64,000 nt of DNA, from positions 124,001-188,000 of the forward strand of contig JADJWA010000002.1 in NCBI GenBank assembly GCA_016716605.1, written 5' to 3'. The position numbers were made by a program, and so were the translations under genes. The DNA is from Flavobacteriales bacterium. Lineage in GTDB: Bacteria > Bacteroidota > Bacteroidia > Flavobacteriales_F > PHOS-HE28. Of the stretch, positions 45,133 through 54,759 are shown piece after piece (position 1 is the first letter of the stretch; each line of letters begins with the position of its first letter). The notes under the pieces are model-generated. The model saw nothing but the letters and a program-made list of their open reading frames with translations. It searched no databases and had not been told where the DNA came from.

Positions 45133-46085
45133 CCCTGAGCAAGACCCTTGCGCTCCTCGTCCTCGGCCCATGGGCGGCCATCAACCTGCTGGCCCAGGCC
45201 CCGCAGCAGATGAGCTTCCAAGCCGTGCTGCGCGGCGGCGCCGACGACCTGATCGTGAACACCGCCGTAGGCATGCGGCTGAGCATCCTCCAAGGGAGCA
45301 GCTCGGGTACTGCGGTGTACGCCGAAACGCATGCGCCCACCACGAATGCCAACGGCCTGGCCACGGTGCAGATCGGATCGGGCGCAACCGTGAGCGGCGT
45401 CTTCGCTGATATCGACTGGAGCAACGGCCCATACTTCCTGAAATCGGAGACCGACCCGGATGGCGGCACCAACTACTCGATCACTGGGACGAGCCAGTTG
45501 CTGAGCGTGCCGTACGCGCTGTACGCGCAGAACAGCGAGCCCGGTCCGCCCGGTCCTCCGGGCATGCCCGGCGTGGGCGGCTGCGACCCGAACGATCGCG
45601 ACAGCCTGATCGTGCTGTACAACAACACCCTCGCCCATGGCTACTATCAGGATCCCGACGGCGTAGGGCATTGGGTGGCGCAAGCCCTGAATGGCTCCAA
45701 CAACCTGTCGATCGGCTCCAAGCGCAGCGTGGTGGTGTACAACTTCACGAACGCGTACGCCTTCTACTTGGACAATGCCGGCGTCGGCACCTGGGCCGTG
45801 CATGCGCTCGGCGGCACCGCGCACCTGGTCGCGGCCACCAAGCGGATCATCGTGCTCCACAACAACTCAACGGCGCATGCCTTCCACGTGAACGGAGCGG
45901 GCCAAGGGATCTGGACCAGCCAGGCGATCGGCGGAACGGTGCACAGCAACGTGGCGCATGGGGACAAAGTGGTGGTCTGGAACAACACGAACGCCTGGAG
46001 CTTTTCGGTAGATGACAGCGGCAACGGCGCTTGGGTGAATGAGCCGCTCGGCGGCACCATCCATAATGTGATCACCACGCGGTAG
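45129..46085 (+). CDS. secreted protein with collagen-like Gly-Pro repeat
   Basis: 318 residues. Signal peptide ends NLLAQ, followed by PQQMSFQAVLRG, a recurrent N-terminal module of Bacteroidota exported proteins. Near residue 140, GPPGPPGMPG gives a short collagen-like spacer. The rest has repeated strands with Asn/Thr/Trp (YNNTLAHGYYQDPDG, YNFTNAYAFYLDNAG, HNNSTAHAFHVNGAG), four parallel repeats of about 35 residues. No recognised enzyme motif. It is coupled to the preceding T9SS gene. Confidence 0.82.
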   Translation: MTLSKTLALLVLGPWAAINLLAQAPQQMSFQAVLRGGADDLIVNTAVGMRLSILQGSSSGTAVYAETHAPTTNANGLATVQIGSGATVSGVFADIDWSNGPYFLKSETDPDGGTNYSITGTSQLLSVPYALYAQNSEPGPPGPPGMPGVGGCDPNDRDSLIVLYNNTLAHGYYQDPDGVGHWVAQALNGSNNLSIGSKRSVVVYNFTNAYAFYLDNAGVGTWAVHALGGTAHLVAATKRIIVLHNNSTAHAFHVNGAGQGIWTSQAIGGTVHSNVAHGDKVVVWNNTNAWSFSVDDSGNGAWVNEPLGGTIHNVITTR

Positions 46086-46202
46086 GCCAACCGGGTCCAA
46101 GGGCACAATCGGCATCAACGACCCTGCTGTGAGGCAACGGGCCTCTGGCATCGCCTGGTCGCGGCTTTCGGGCATGCGGTATCTTGCCTTCCGCTCGAAC
46201 CC

Positions 46203-47522
46203 ATGCGCCGGATCAACTCAGAACGTATTGGTGCAACCGCCGCACTGCTCTGCGCGCTGAGCGCAGCAAGCGCCCAAGCGCCGGCTTTCGGCCTCCCGTT
46301 GCCGAACGACAGCACGTACCTGCAGACCATGATCGAGTATGGCTTCAACATCCCCAAAGGGAAGAAGCTGCCCAAGCGCGTGGACATCCGCCAGCATTTC
46401 GTGCAGCCCGGCAATCAGGGCCCGTACGCCTCCTGCACCGCGTGGTCCATCGGGTACGGGATCATGACCTACCAGGAGAACAAGGCGAAGGGCATCACCC
46501 CGGACCAATCGAAGAAGCCCGCAGCGAAAGACGTGCTCAGCCCCGGCTTCCTCTTCACCATGGTGAAGAATTACGCGGCCCCCGACAAGACGAAGGACGC
46601 GTGCTACTCCGGTGTGGCCATCGCGGCCACCTTCACCATCGCGAGCCGCTGGGGCAATGTGCCCGCGAGCGTGTACGGTTATCAGGGCGCGCTGAAAGGC
46701 TGCCGCGACAGCCCGAGCGAGAGCGTGATGGACAGCGCGCTCTTCCGCAAGCTGCGCACGCCGGTGAAGCTGTTCCATCCCTGTCCGGGCTGCCCGCCGT
46801 ACCACGAAGGGCCCTTCAATCCGATGCAGTGGCAATACCATCTCTCCCGCGGCGAACCGCTGCTCATCGGCATCTATATCGACGATACGTTCTTCCAGCG
46901 CGGCGATTCGGCCTTCCGCGCCGGGAGCAAGCATTTCGTGTGGGACCGGCCCGATGCCGGCGATGGCGGCGGGCACGCCCTGGTGTGCTGCGGCTACAAC
47001 GCGGCAGACAGCACCTTCCTCTTCTACAACTCCTTCGGCCCCAAATGGGGCAACGACGGCTACTGCTGGATCAACTACCGCACGCTGTACAAGCAGACAC
47101 AGGAGGCCTACGTATTCAATGGCGCTTACGACGAGGAGATCAAGCCGCGCGTGCTCAAGGTCGAGAAGCCCCGAGCTGCAACCTCCACCTCCGCTTCCGG
47201 CAAACTGGCCGAGGGACGGTGCTTCGGCATCGGAGGCCTGTATGCGGAGCTCGCCGAGCACCACGGAGAGACCGGCTGCGCCCTGGTCCGCCTCCTGGAC
47301 CCTACGACCCGCGAGGTGCGCGCGACCCTGAACGTGCATGAGGAAGTGCCGCGCTCGATCGTGATAGACGGCCAGCTTTGGACCATCCGGTTCACGGAGA
47401 CCTCGAAGGTCTCGAGGCTCTTCCGGGACAATGCGCGGCTCACCTTGGAGGTGGATCCGGCAGGTGATGAATCGCTGAAGCAGCGGATCAGCCGCCACAT
47501 CGACCTGTTCCGGGACCGCTGA
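46203..47522 (+). CDS. secreted papain-like (C1 family) cysteine peptidase
   Basis: 439 residues. Signal peptide ends SAASAQ. The catalytic site is complete: Gln72 in GNQGPYASCTAWS with Cys78, His258 in GGGHALVCCGY and Asn276 in YNSFGPKWG. A C-terminal domain of about 110 residues (CFGIGGLYAELAEHHG onward) is unlike the peptidase and may be a binding module. It would act outside the cytoplasm. Convergent with the cyclase gene at 47527. Confidence 0.9.
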   Translation: MRRINSERIGATAALLCALSAASAQAPAFGLPLPNDSTYLQTMIEYGFNIPKGKKLPKRVDIRQHFVQPGNQGPYASCTAWSIGYGIMTYQENKAKGITPDQSKKPAAKDVLSPGFLFTMVKNYAAPDKTKDACYSGVAIAATFTIASRWGNVPASVYGYQGALKGCRDSPSESVMDSALFRKLRTPVKLFHPCPGCPPYHEGPFNPMQWQYHLSRGEPLLIGIYIDDTFFQRGDSAFRAGSKHFVWDRPDAGDGGGHALVCCGYNAADSTFLFYNSFGPKWGNDGYCWINYRTLYKQTQEAYVFNGAYDEEIKPRVLKVEKPRAATSTSASGKLAEGRCFGIGGLYAELAEHHGETGCALVRLLDPTTREVRATLNVHEEVPRSIVIDGQLWTIRFTETSKVSRLFRDNARLTLEVDPAGDESLKQRISRHIDLFRDR

Positions 47523-47526
47523 TCCG

Positions 47527-49377
47527 TCAGGCCCGCTCCACGAACCACATCTCCACCTCGCCCTTGCCCTTGGCCTGCACCTTTCCGCGCGGGGTGAATT
47601 CGAACGCCGGCACCTCCCGTCCATCCCGCACCTCCTTCACCTCCCTCACCAGCGCGTACGTCGCTTCACTGATATTCACGCGGCCCGGCTCCCCGCTGCT
47701 CTCCATGCGGCTGGCCGTGTTCACGGTGTCGCCCCAGATGTCGTAGGCGAACTTCTTCACGCCCACGATGCCCGCCACCACTGGGCCGGTATGGATCCCG
47801 ATGCGCACCTCGAAGTAGGGCAGCCCTCTTGCGATCTTGTCCCGCTTGCCCTGTTCAATGAAATCGCGCAGCGCGAGCGCGGCCCTCACCGCATCGGCGG
47901 CATGCGTTGCGTTGGCCACGGGCAGCCCGCCGGCGGCCATGTACGCATCGCCGATGGTCTTGATCTTCTCCATGCCGTTCTCTTCCATGATCAGGTCGAA
48001 CGCGCTGAAGCACTCATGGATGTCGCGCACCAGCTCCTTGGGGCTGAGCTTCTCGCTGATGGCGGTGAAGCCCTTGAAGTCCGTGAAGAGCACGGTGACC
48101 TCGTCGATCAGGCGCGCCTCAGCCTCGCCCTTCGCCTTCAGCTCGGCCGCCACCTCCTCTGGCAGGATGTTGAGCAGCAGGCCCTCACTGATGTCCTTCT
48201 CCTTCTGGATGGCCGACTTGGCGCGATGCACGTAACGCAAACGGCTCCAGAGCCCCACGGACAGGATGAGCGCTACGACCCCAATGGAGATGTAGATGTT
48301 CCTGGCACGAATCCGCTGCTCATCGCGCAGGTCCTTTTCAAGGTTATCCGCCTTCAGGCCCAGGATCTCCTTCTCCTTCTTCTCGCTCTCGTACTTCTCC
48401 TGCATCTCGGCGAGCACCTTCACCCGCTCGATCCCGAGCAGGCTGTCCTTCAGGGCCAGGTGCACCCGAAGGTGATCCACGGCCCTGTCCGACCGACCCA
48501 GGGCGAGGAAAGAATCGCTGATCCACTTCTCCAGGTTGACCCGCTCCTCGAGCATGCCTTTGCGCGTGGCCACGGCCAGGGCGGAATCCATGAGGTTCAG
48601 CGCAGCGCGATGGTCACCGACGACCGCCCGGTTGTATCCGAGGTTCATCCATTGCTTCACCATGAAGATGGAATCGCCCTTCTCACGGGCTGCCGAGAAT
48701 GCGAGCCGGTAGTAGTGATCCGAGCTGTCGATGTCGCCGCTCATCTCCTTGATCACTCCGATGTTCGTGAGCGCCCCATCCGCATCGTAGTGGTCGTTAT
48801 CCTTCGTGGCCAGCCTGTAAACGGTGCGGAAGGCGGCGAGGGCTCCATCCAGATCCCCGGCATTGGCACGGGCGATCGCCTGGTTGGTCACCAATCCGTT
48901 CCGGATCGAAGCGGGTTTCCAGGCCGGATTCCATAGCGCGAGCGCCACGCTCCCGATGGAATCCGCTTTGGCATTCTCCAGCAGGCTCAAATGGATGTTG
49001 CTCTTGGCGAGGTAGGCGCGCATCAGCCCCAGGCTGTCGCACCCCGGCCGGAAATAATCGAAGGAGCGCTGCATCGCGGTCATGGCCGAATCCAATTGGC
49101 CCAATTGCTCGAAGCTGCGGCTCCGGAACGTCGAGACCCGCCCCATCCGGCACGTATCGAGCGCTTGCCCATAGATCCTCAACAAGCGTTCGGTCAACGC
49201 CAGCGTGCGCGCGGGCGGGCGGGCCCGGTTCTGTTCCAGTTCAGCGGAAACACTATCGGCCCACGCTAGATCGATGGGGCTCACGGCACCCTGCTGCCCA
49301 TTCACCGCAACGGCGATCAACAGGCAGCAGGATGCCGCTATGAGAGTGCTTCCTTCGATCCGGATCCTACTTCCCAC
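47527..49377 (-). CDS. TPR-containing class III adenylate/guanylate cyclase
   Basis: 616 residues from a GTG at 49377. An N-terminal signal peptide (residues 1-28) leads to a TPR region (about 90-310), then a coiled coil and a membrane helix near 359-377, and a cyclase homology domain from about 425. Metal-binding Asp433 (LFTDFKGF) and Asp477 (TIGDAYM) are present, with KIKTIGD suggesting an adenylate cyclase. A HAMP-less dimerising helix precedes it. The TPR part would be periplasmic. Product is probably cAMP. Confidence 0.9.
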   Translation of the reverse strand: MGSRIRIEGSTLIAASCCLLIAVAVNGQQGAVSPIDLAWADSVSAELEQNRARPPARTLALTERLLRIYGQALDTCRMGRVSTFRSRSFEQLGQLDSAMTAMQRSFDYFRPGCDSLGLMRAYLAKSNIHLSLLENAKADSIGSVALALWNPAWKPASIRNGLVTNQAIARANAGDLDGALAAFRTVYRLATKDNDHYDADGALTNIGVIKEMSGDIDSSDHYYRLAFSAAREKGDSIFMVKQWMNLGYNRAVVGDHRAALNLMDSALAVATRKGMLEERVNLEKWISDSFLALGRSDRAVDHLRVHLALKDSLLGIERVKVLAEMQEKYESEKKEKEILGLKADNLEKDLRDEQRIRARNIYISIGVVALILSVGLWSRLRYVHRAKSAIQKEKDISEGLLLNILPEEVAAELKAKGEAEARLIDEVTVLFTDFKGFTAISEKLSPKELVRDIHECFSAFDLIMEENGMEKIKTIGDAYMAAGGLPVANATHAADAVRAALALRDFIEQGKRDKIARGLPYFEVRIGIHTGPVVAGIVGVKKFAYDIWGDTVNTASRMESSGEPGRVNISEATYALVREVKEVRDGREVPAFEFTPRGKVQAKGKGEVEMWFVERA

Positions 49378-49894
49378 GAGTCTTACGGATCGTCTTGGCC
49401 GCTTTCCGCGCCGGCTTCGCGGCCGCCTTCTTCACGGCCTTCTTGGCGGCTTTCTTGGCGGCCTTCTTCCCGGCAGGCTTTGTTGCCTTGCGCACTGCGG
49501 CCTTGCGGACCGGGCGCCTGACCGTGCCTCCGCCGGTGCCGCGCATGAACCGCACGGTGCTGCCAGTGCCACTGCCCGAGATGGCGATGGTCCAGTTGGA
49601 GCTGTTGCTGGGCGAGGTGAATGCAGCGGTCACTTGGACGTAGTTCTTCGTTGACGCTTTCACCTGGCAGGTGGCGCTCACCTGGTTGGTGGTCTTCGAA
49701 ACGATCTGTGGGTTGGACGCGGCACCGGAGACCGAGAACGTGATGATGCTGGTGCTGCCGGTATCCTTCTGGCCCACGCACGTCCACGTGTAGGTGCCAT
49801 CGGAGCCATTGGCTGGCGTAACGGTCACGTTCCTGGGTGCTGGATCGGTGTTGGAACTAACGATCACCGGATTGGAGAGACGCGTGTCGGCCAT
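49367..49894 (-). CDS. beta-sandwich protein with histone H1-like Lys/Ala tail
   Basis: 175 residues from the ATG at 49894. Residues 1-115 are a beta-rich Ser/Thr domain (RNVTVTPANGSDGTYTWTCVG, shortened; TSIITFSVSGAASNP) without signal peptide. From about 120 the sequence is Lys/Ala/Arg-rich (RRPVRKAAVRKATKPAGKK and AKKAAKKAVKKAAAKPA), like histone H1 and AlgP tails. It overlaps the cyclase start by 11 bases. DNA or RNA binding is inference. Confidence 0.72.
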   Translation of the reverse strand: MADTRLSNPVIVSSNTDPAPRNVTVTPANGSDGTYTWTCVGQKDTGSTSIITFSVSGAASNPQIVSKTTNQVSATCQVKASTKNYVQVTAAFTSPSNSSNWTIAISGSGTGSTVRFMRGTGGGTVRRPVRKAAVRKATKPAGKKAAKKAAKKAVKKAAAKPARKAAKTIRKTRGK

Positions 49895-50050
49895 GGTTAC
49901 GAGTGGTGTTTGGTTTGGTCGTGTAATGTAGGGAAAGCAATCGAGCATCAGTTCCATGCGCACGCATGCCGCGTCGAGCGGTGCAGCAGCTTGCTTCCTT
50001 GCGCAGTCGTCGCGGCGGAAGGCTGGGATCAAGCAGCCTATGTTCGCTGC

Positions 50051-50620
50051 ATGGACCATTACGCCGCGCTCGGGCTGAGCCACGAGGCCACAGCCGACGA
50101 GATCCGCACGGCGTACCGGCGCTTGGCCAAGCAATACCATCCCGATGTCTCTTCGCTGCCCGATGCGCAGGCCCGCTTCGTGCGCATCACCGAAGCGGTT
50201 GAGGTGCTTGGCAATCCGGCCAGGCGCCTGCGCTATGACATGACGCGGAACAGCCCCAGTCCGCGCCGTGCCGCACCGCGCCAAGAGCCGCGCTATGAGC
50301 GCGATGTGAACCGCTACCAGCGCGAGGCCCGCGCGCGCGCCGAGCAGTTCAGCAGGATGAAGTATGCTGATTTCGACGCGCAGTACTTCGATACCGCCTT
50401 CGGCTACTTCGCGCCCAAGATGCTCGGCTGCTTCGGCATCGCTGCCGTCTTCCTCGTCGTGATGCTGCTGCTGATCGCCGCGACATTCACGTTCGACCTG
50501 AACGTGGGCTGGGCGGTATTGGCCATGCTGCTGCTCATCCCTTTGGGCGTGTGGGCGAGCACGGAGTTCGATGCCTGGCACAACCGGCGGCAGCGCAAGC
50601 GGAAGACCGGGATGCCTTAA
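50051..50620 (+). CDS. J-domain membrane protein
   Basis: 189 residues from the ATG at 50051. The first 65 are a J domain (MDHYAALGLSHEATADEIR, YRRLAKQYHPDVSS with HPD). A charged linker and two hydrophobic helices (KMLGCFGIAAVFLVVMLLLI, WAVLAMLLLIPLGVWA) end the protein. It would recruit DnaK to the inner membrane. Earlier frame extension lacks J-domain character. Confidence 0.85.
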   Translation: MDHYAALGLSHEATADEIRTAYRRLAKQYHPDVSSLPDAQARFVRITEAVEVLGNPARRLRYDMTRNSPSPRRAAPRQEPRYERDVNRYQREARARAEQFSRMKYADFDAQYFDTAFGYFAPKMLGCFGIAAVFLVVMLLLIAATFTFDLNVGWAVLAMLLLIPLGVWASTEFDAWHNRRQRKRKTGMP

Positions 50621-50670
50621 GGCCGTGGTCGGTCCCGATGCGATCCGGCGCCAACGCGCATCTTCGCCCC

Positions 50671-51975
50671 ATGCCTTCCCGCGCCTTCGACCGACGCACG
50701 CTGATGCTCGTGACCGTGGCCGCCCTCGGCTATTTCGTGGACATCTACGACCTCGTGCTCTTCAACGTGGTGAAGCGCGAGAGCCTTGAGTTCATCCTGG
50801 GCGCCGGGCATCCCGACATCAAGGACCGCGGCATCGACCTCTTCAACATCCAGATGCTCGGCATGCTGGTGGGCGGTGTGCTCTGGGGCGTATGGGGCGA
50901 CAAGAAGGGCCGCATCACCGTGCTCTTCGGAAGCATCCTGCTCTACTCCATCGCCAACATCGCCAACGCCTTCACCTTCGACCTGGTGAGCTACGGCGCA
51001 GTGCGCTTCATTGCGGGCGTGGGCCTCGCAGGCGAATTGGGCGCGGGCATCACGCTGATCGCCGAGACCATGCCCCGCGAGAAACGCGGCTGGGGCACCA
51101 TGATCGTGGTCACCGTGGGCGCCCTGGGCGCCGTGGCCGCGAGCATCGTGGGCGGCTATGGCGAGGGCATCAGCGCGTTCATCGAATCGTTCACCGGATA
51201 CCGCTTGATGAACTGGCAGGTGGCCTACGTGGTGGGCGGCGCCATGGGCCTGGCCCTGCTGGTGCTGCGCATGGGCACCTTCGAGAGCGGACTGTACAAG
51301 AGCGCGGAGAAGAGCGAGGTGGAGCGCGGCAGCTTGCGCATGCTCTTCGGCGATCGCACGCGCGTGCTGCGCTACCTGAAGACCATCCTCATCGGCGTGC
51401 CCATCTGGTACGTGATCGGATTGCTCGTGAGCCTCAGCCAGGATGTCTTCGTGCCCGAGCTCGGCATCGACACCAGCGCGCTCGATGCCGCCGACAAGCA
51501 GCGCATCAACGGCACCGCCATCCGCTACGCGTACATCGGCCTCAGCCTCGGCGACCTCCTCAGCGGGCTCTTGAGCCAATGGCAGCGCAGCCGCCGCAAG
51601 GTGATCATGCTCTACCTCGGCCTCAACCTCGCGCTCACGCTCTTCTTCCTCTTCGGCATGCGCGGCGCCACCATCGCCACCTACAACTGGATGTGCCTCG
51701 CGCTGGGCATGGCCACGGGCTACTGGGTCATCTTCGCCACCGTGGCCAGCGAGCAGTTCGGCACCAACCTGCGCGGCACCGTGGCCATCACCGCGCCCAA
51801 CTTCGTGCGCGGCAGCATCTACCCTATCACCATGCTCTTCCGTGCGCTCGTGACCCCCGTGGGCAATATCACCGCCGCGCTGCTCGTGGGCCTGCTCTGC
51901 ATCGGCGGCGCTTTCTGGGCCGTGCGCCGCAGCACCGAGACCTTCAGCAAGGACTTGGATTTCGTGGAGGAGTGA
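50671..51975 (+). CDS. MFS transporter (sugar/organic acid type)
   Basis: 434 residues. Twelve helices; the MFS signature loop between helices 2 and 3 is WGVWGDKKGRITVLFGS, and the helix 4-5 region has GAVRFIAGVGLAGELGAG. The first helix starts VAALGYFVDIYDLVLF with acidic residues. It is probably a proton symporter, substrate unknown. It starts 51 bases after the J-domain gene. Confidence 0.9.
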   Translation: MPSRAFDRRTLMLVTVAALGYFVDIYDLVLFNVVKRESLEFILGAGHPDIKDRGIDLFNIQMLGMLVGGVLWGVWGDKKGRITVLFGSILLYSIANIANAFTFDLVSYGAVRFIAGVGLAGELGAGITLIAETMPREKRGWGTMIVVTVGALGAVAASIVGGYGEGISAFIESFTGYRLMNWQVAYVVGGAMGLALLVLRMGTFESGLYKSAEKSEVERGSLRMLFGDRTRVLRYLKTILIGVPIWYVIGLLVSLSQDVFVPELGIDTSALDAADKQRINGTAIRYAYIGLSLGDLLSGLLSQWQRSRRKVIMLYLGLNLALTLFFLFGMRGATIATYNWMCLALGMATGYWVIFATVASEQFGTNLRGTVAITAPNFVRGSIYPITMLFRALVTPVGNITAALLVGLLCIGGAFWAVRRSTETFSKDLDFVEE

Positions 51976-51978
51976 GCC

Positions 51979-53484
51979 TCACGCCTCTTCCTCCTCCTCG
52001 TCACTGCTAGTGCCCAACAGCGAGCCCAGCACATCGCCGAAGCGGTGCCCGCGCGTGAGCTTGCTGCGCCCGATGCGGCTATGCTCGGCCATGCCATGCA
52101 GCATGAACTCCATCCACAGCGGCACTTCTTCAGGCTTCAGGTACGGATGCTTGCCGGTGACCTTCTCGCGCAGGCCCGGCACCGTGGCCAATAGCGCGAG
52201 GTGCTCCTCGTCCTTGGCATCGGACAGCAGGTCCAGCTGATCGTTATCGAACCAATCGAGCAGGGCTGAGTAATCGTCGCGGCCCTGCGACTTGCGGCTC
52301 GCTTGCTCAGCGGCCCGACGCGCCTTCACGGCATCGGGGAAGAGCTCTTTGAACACGTTGCGGATGGCGGTGGCGATGAGGATGCGCGCCACGCTATCGG
52401 CCCCCTCCTGCTCGCCCTCGTACACCAGCTCGATCTTGCCGTTGATGGCGGGCACCACGGCCCACAGGTCGGCGATGCGCGCCACGGTGCGCTCCTCACC
52501 GTTGCGCAGCGCGCGCAGCTCGGCCGCGCCGATCAAGCTCTCCAGCGCGCTGATGGTGAGGCGCGCGCTCACGCCGCTCTTCGGATCAACGAATTCGCTG
52601 GAGCGGGCCTCCATCGCGATGCGCTCCACGAGCACGCGCAGCAGGTCAGGCACGCGCACACGGGTGGCCTGCTCGTTGGTGGTGCGCGCCTCTTGCGCGG
52701 TGATGCGCATGCCCAGCTCGATGCTCTCCGGATAGTGCGTGAGGATCTGTGCCTGGATGCGGTCCTTCAGCGGGGTGATGATGGCGCCGCGGTTGGTGTA
52801 GTCCTCCGGGTTGGCGGTGAACACGAACTGGATATCGAGCGGAAGCCGCAGCTTGAAGCCGCGGATCTGCACATCGCCTTCCTGCAGGATGTTGAAGAGC
52901 GCCACCTGGATGCGCGGCTGCAGGTCGGGCAATTCGTTGATGACGAAGATGCCGCGATGGCTGCGCGGGATCAGTCCGAAGTGGATCACGCGCTCATCGC
53001 TGTAATCGAGCTTGAGGTTGGCGGCCTTGATGGGATCGCTGTCGCCGATGAGGTCGGCCACGGTGACATCGGGCGTGGCGAGCTTCTCGGTGTAGCGCTG
53101 GTCGCGGTGCAGCCAGGTGATGGGCGTGGCATCGCCGTGCTTTGCGATGAGGTCCTTGGCGAAGCGCGAGATCGGCGCCAGCGGATCGTCGTTGATCTCG
53201 CTGCCTTCCACCACCGGGATCCATTCATCGAGCAGCTGCACGAGCGAACGGGCCATGCGCGTCTTCGCCTGTCCGCGCAGGCCGAGCAGGTTGATGCTGT
53301 GGCCGGCGAGGATCGCTCGCTCAAGCGCAGGGATCACGGTGTCGGCATAGCCGTGGATGCCCTCGAAGAGCGGCTGCCCGGCACGGATCCGGGCAATGAG
53401 GTTGGCGCGGAGCTCGGCCTTTACGGAGCGGGGCGCGTAGCCGCTCTTCTTTAGGTCGCCGAGGGTGGTGGGGAGCTTTTTCAT
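51979..53484 (-). CDS. MoxR-like AAA ATPase (magnesium chelatase type)
   Basis: 501 residues. Walker A-like GLRGQAKTRM at 68-77 (Ala and Gln in place of the usual Gly and Thr between, Lys74 kept), Walker B GIFVINELPDL, with FTANPEDYTNRG as the sensor 1 region. About residues 400-501 are a helical extension. MoxR ATPases work with VWA proteins to insert metal or mature large complexes. The VWA gene at 53528 is the likely partner. Confidence 0.87.
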   Translation of the reverse strand: MKKLPTTLGDLKKSGYAPRSVKAELRANLIARIRAGQPLFEGIHGYADTVIPALERAILAGHSINLLGLRGQAKTRMARSLVQLLDEWIPVVEGSEINDDPLAPISRFAKDLIAKHGDATPITWLHRDQRYTEKLATPDVTVADLIGDSDPIKAANLKLDYSDERVIHFGLIPRSHRGIFVINELPDLQPRIQVALFNILQEGDVQIRGFKLRLPLDIQFVFTANPEDYTNRGAIITPLKDRIQAQILTHYPESIELGMRITAQEARTTNEQATRVRVPDLLRVLVERIAMEARSSEFVDPKSGVSARLTISALESLIGAAELRALRNGEERTVARIADLWAVVPAINGKIELVYEGEQEGADSVARILIATAIRNVFKELFPDAVKARRAAEQASRKSQGRDDYSALLDWFDNDQLDLLSDAKDEEHLALLATVPGLREKVTGKHPYLKPEEVPLWMEFMLHGMAEHSRIGRSKLTRGHRFGDVLGSLLGTSSDEEEEEA

Positions 53485-53527
53485 GTGGCAAGGGAGGGCG
53501 CATCATGATGCGCCCGTACGCTGGATA

Positions 53528-54616
53528 TCAGGAGGCTTTTCGATTGGAAGCATGATCGCGGAACACCATGTCCGCGAGGCCTTGCAGGCCGGTGTAGAAG
53601 GCGCGGCCCTGGTTGGCCTCAGTGAAGCGCTCGACAAAGCGCTGGAGGTATGGGTCGCGCGCGATCATGAAGGTGGTGATGGGTATCTGCGCCTTGCGCG
53701 CGCGCGCAGCCGCATCGAGGCAGCGCGCCACGATGAAGTCGTCGAGCCCGAAGCTGTTCATGTAGTATTCGCCGTCGCGCTTGATGCAGCTGGGCTTGCC
53801 GTCGGTGATCATCACGATGCGGCGGTTGCGGACCTTGCGGCGACGGAGCAGGTCCATGGCCAGTTCGAGGCCGGCCACCGTGTTGGTGTGGAAGGGCCCC
53901 ACTTGCAGGTACGGCAGGTCCTTCAGGCTCACCTGCCACGCATCGTTGCCGAAGACGACGATGTCGAGCGTGTCCTTCGGGTAGCGGCGCTTGATCAGCT
54001 CGGCCAGCGCCATGGCCACCTTCTTGGCCGGGGTGATGCGGTCCTCGCCGTAGAGGATCATGCTGTGGCTGATGTCGATCATGAGCACGGTGGCGCAAGC
54101 GCTCTGGTGCTCGGTCTCGATCACCTCCAGGTCGTCCTCGCTCATGCGCAGGTCGTCGATGCCGCGCTGCTGCGCATTGCGGATGCTGTCGCTCATGGCC
54201 ACCTGCTCAATGCGGTCGCCGAAGCGGAAGGCGCGCCGGTCGCTGGTGGGCTCATCGCCGGGGCCGGCCTTGCGCAGGCCGTGGCTGCCGCGCTCGCTCT
54301 TCTTCAGCTTGCCGAAGACCTGGTCCAGCGCGCGCTCGCGAATCAGCTTCTCGGCCTTGCCGGTGAGGGGCGTCTTCCCGCCTTTCGTTGGCCGGCCGAT
54401 CATGCCGTGCTTCCTCAAATCGTCCTCGAACTCCTTGCGGCCGTAGGCCTTCGTGTAGAAGCCGTGCTCCTTGTCCAGCTCGTCCATCCAGTCGAGCGCC
54501 TCTTCCACATCGCCGCTGGTGTGGGTGAGCAGCTCGATGAAGAGCGGCAGCAAGCGCTCGAAGGGCGTGCTATCGTCCTGCGGCGGAACGTACCTGGCGA
54601 AGCGGTGCCCGAGCAT
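53528..54616 (-). CDS. von Willebrand factor A domain protein, MoxR partner
   Basis: 362 residues. The MIDAS motif DISHS is at 181-185, followed by TITDGKPSCIKR-like strand (MITDGKPSCI) and LYGEDRITPAKKVAMALAEL. The N-terminal 160 residues are helical with charged RKHGMIGRPTKGGK. It probably binds divalent metal and acts with the MoxR ATPase 40 bases downstream. Client is unknown. Confidence 0.87.
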   Translation of the reverse strand: MLGHRFARYVPPQDDSTPFERLLPLFIELLTHTSGDVEEALDWMDELDKEHGFYTKAYGRKEFEDDLRKHGMIGRPTKGGKTPLTGKAEKLIRERALDQVFGKLKKSERGSHGLRKAGPGDEPTSDRRAFRFGDRIEQVAMSDSIRNAQQRGIDDLRMSEDDLEVIETEHQSACATVLMIDISHSMILYGEDRITPAKKVAMALAELIKRRYPKDTLDIVVFGNDAWQVSLKDLPYLQVGPFHTNTVAGLELAMDLLRRRKVRNRRIVMITDGKPSCIKRDGEYYMNSFGLDDFIVARCLDAAARARKAQIPITTFMIARDPYLQRFVERFTEANQGRAFYTGLQGLADMVFRDHASNRKAS

Positions 54617-54759
54617 GCAGCGAAGTAACAGCGGGAAGCGGCCGGGGTTCGGTAGGATTCTGAATCATGCAGTTACAGTGATGAACGGTGGCGCGCATGA
54701 CCATCCGCCTCGGCCCGAAGGAGCCACGCAGCTACCTTGCCCACCCCTCAACTGAACGC

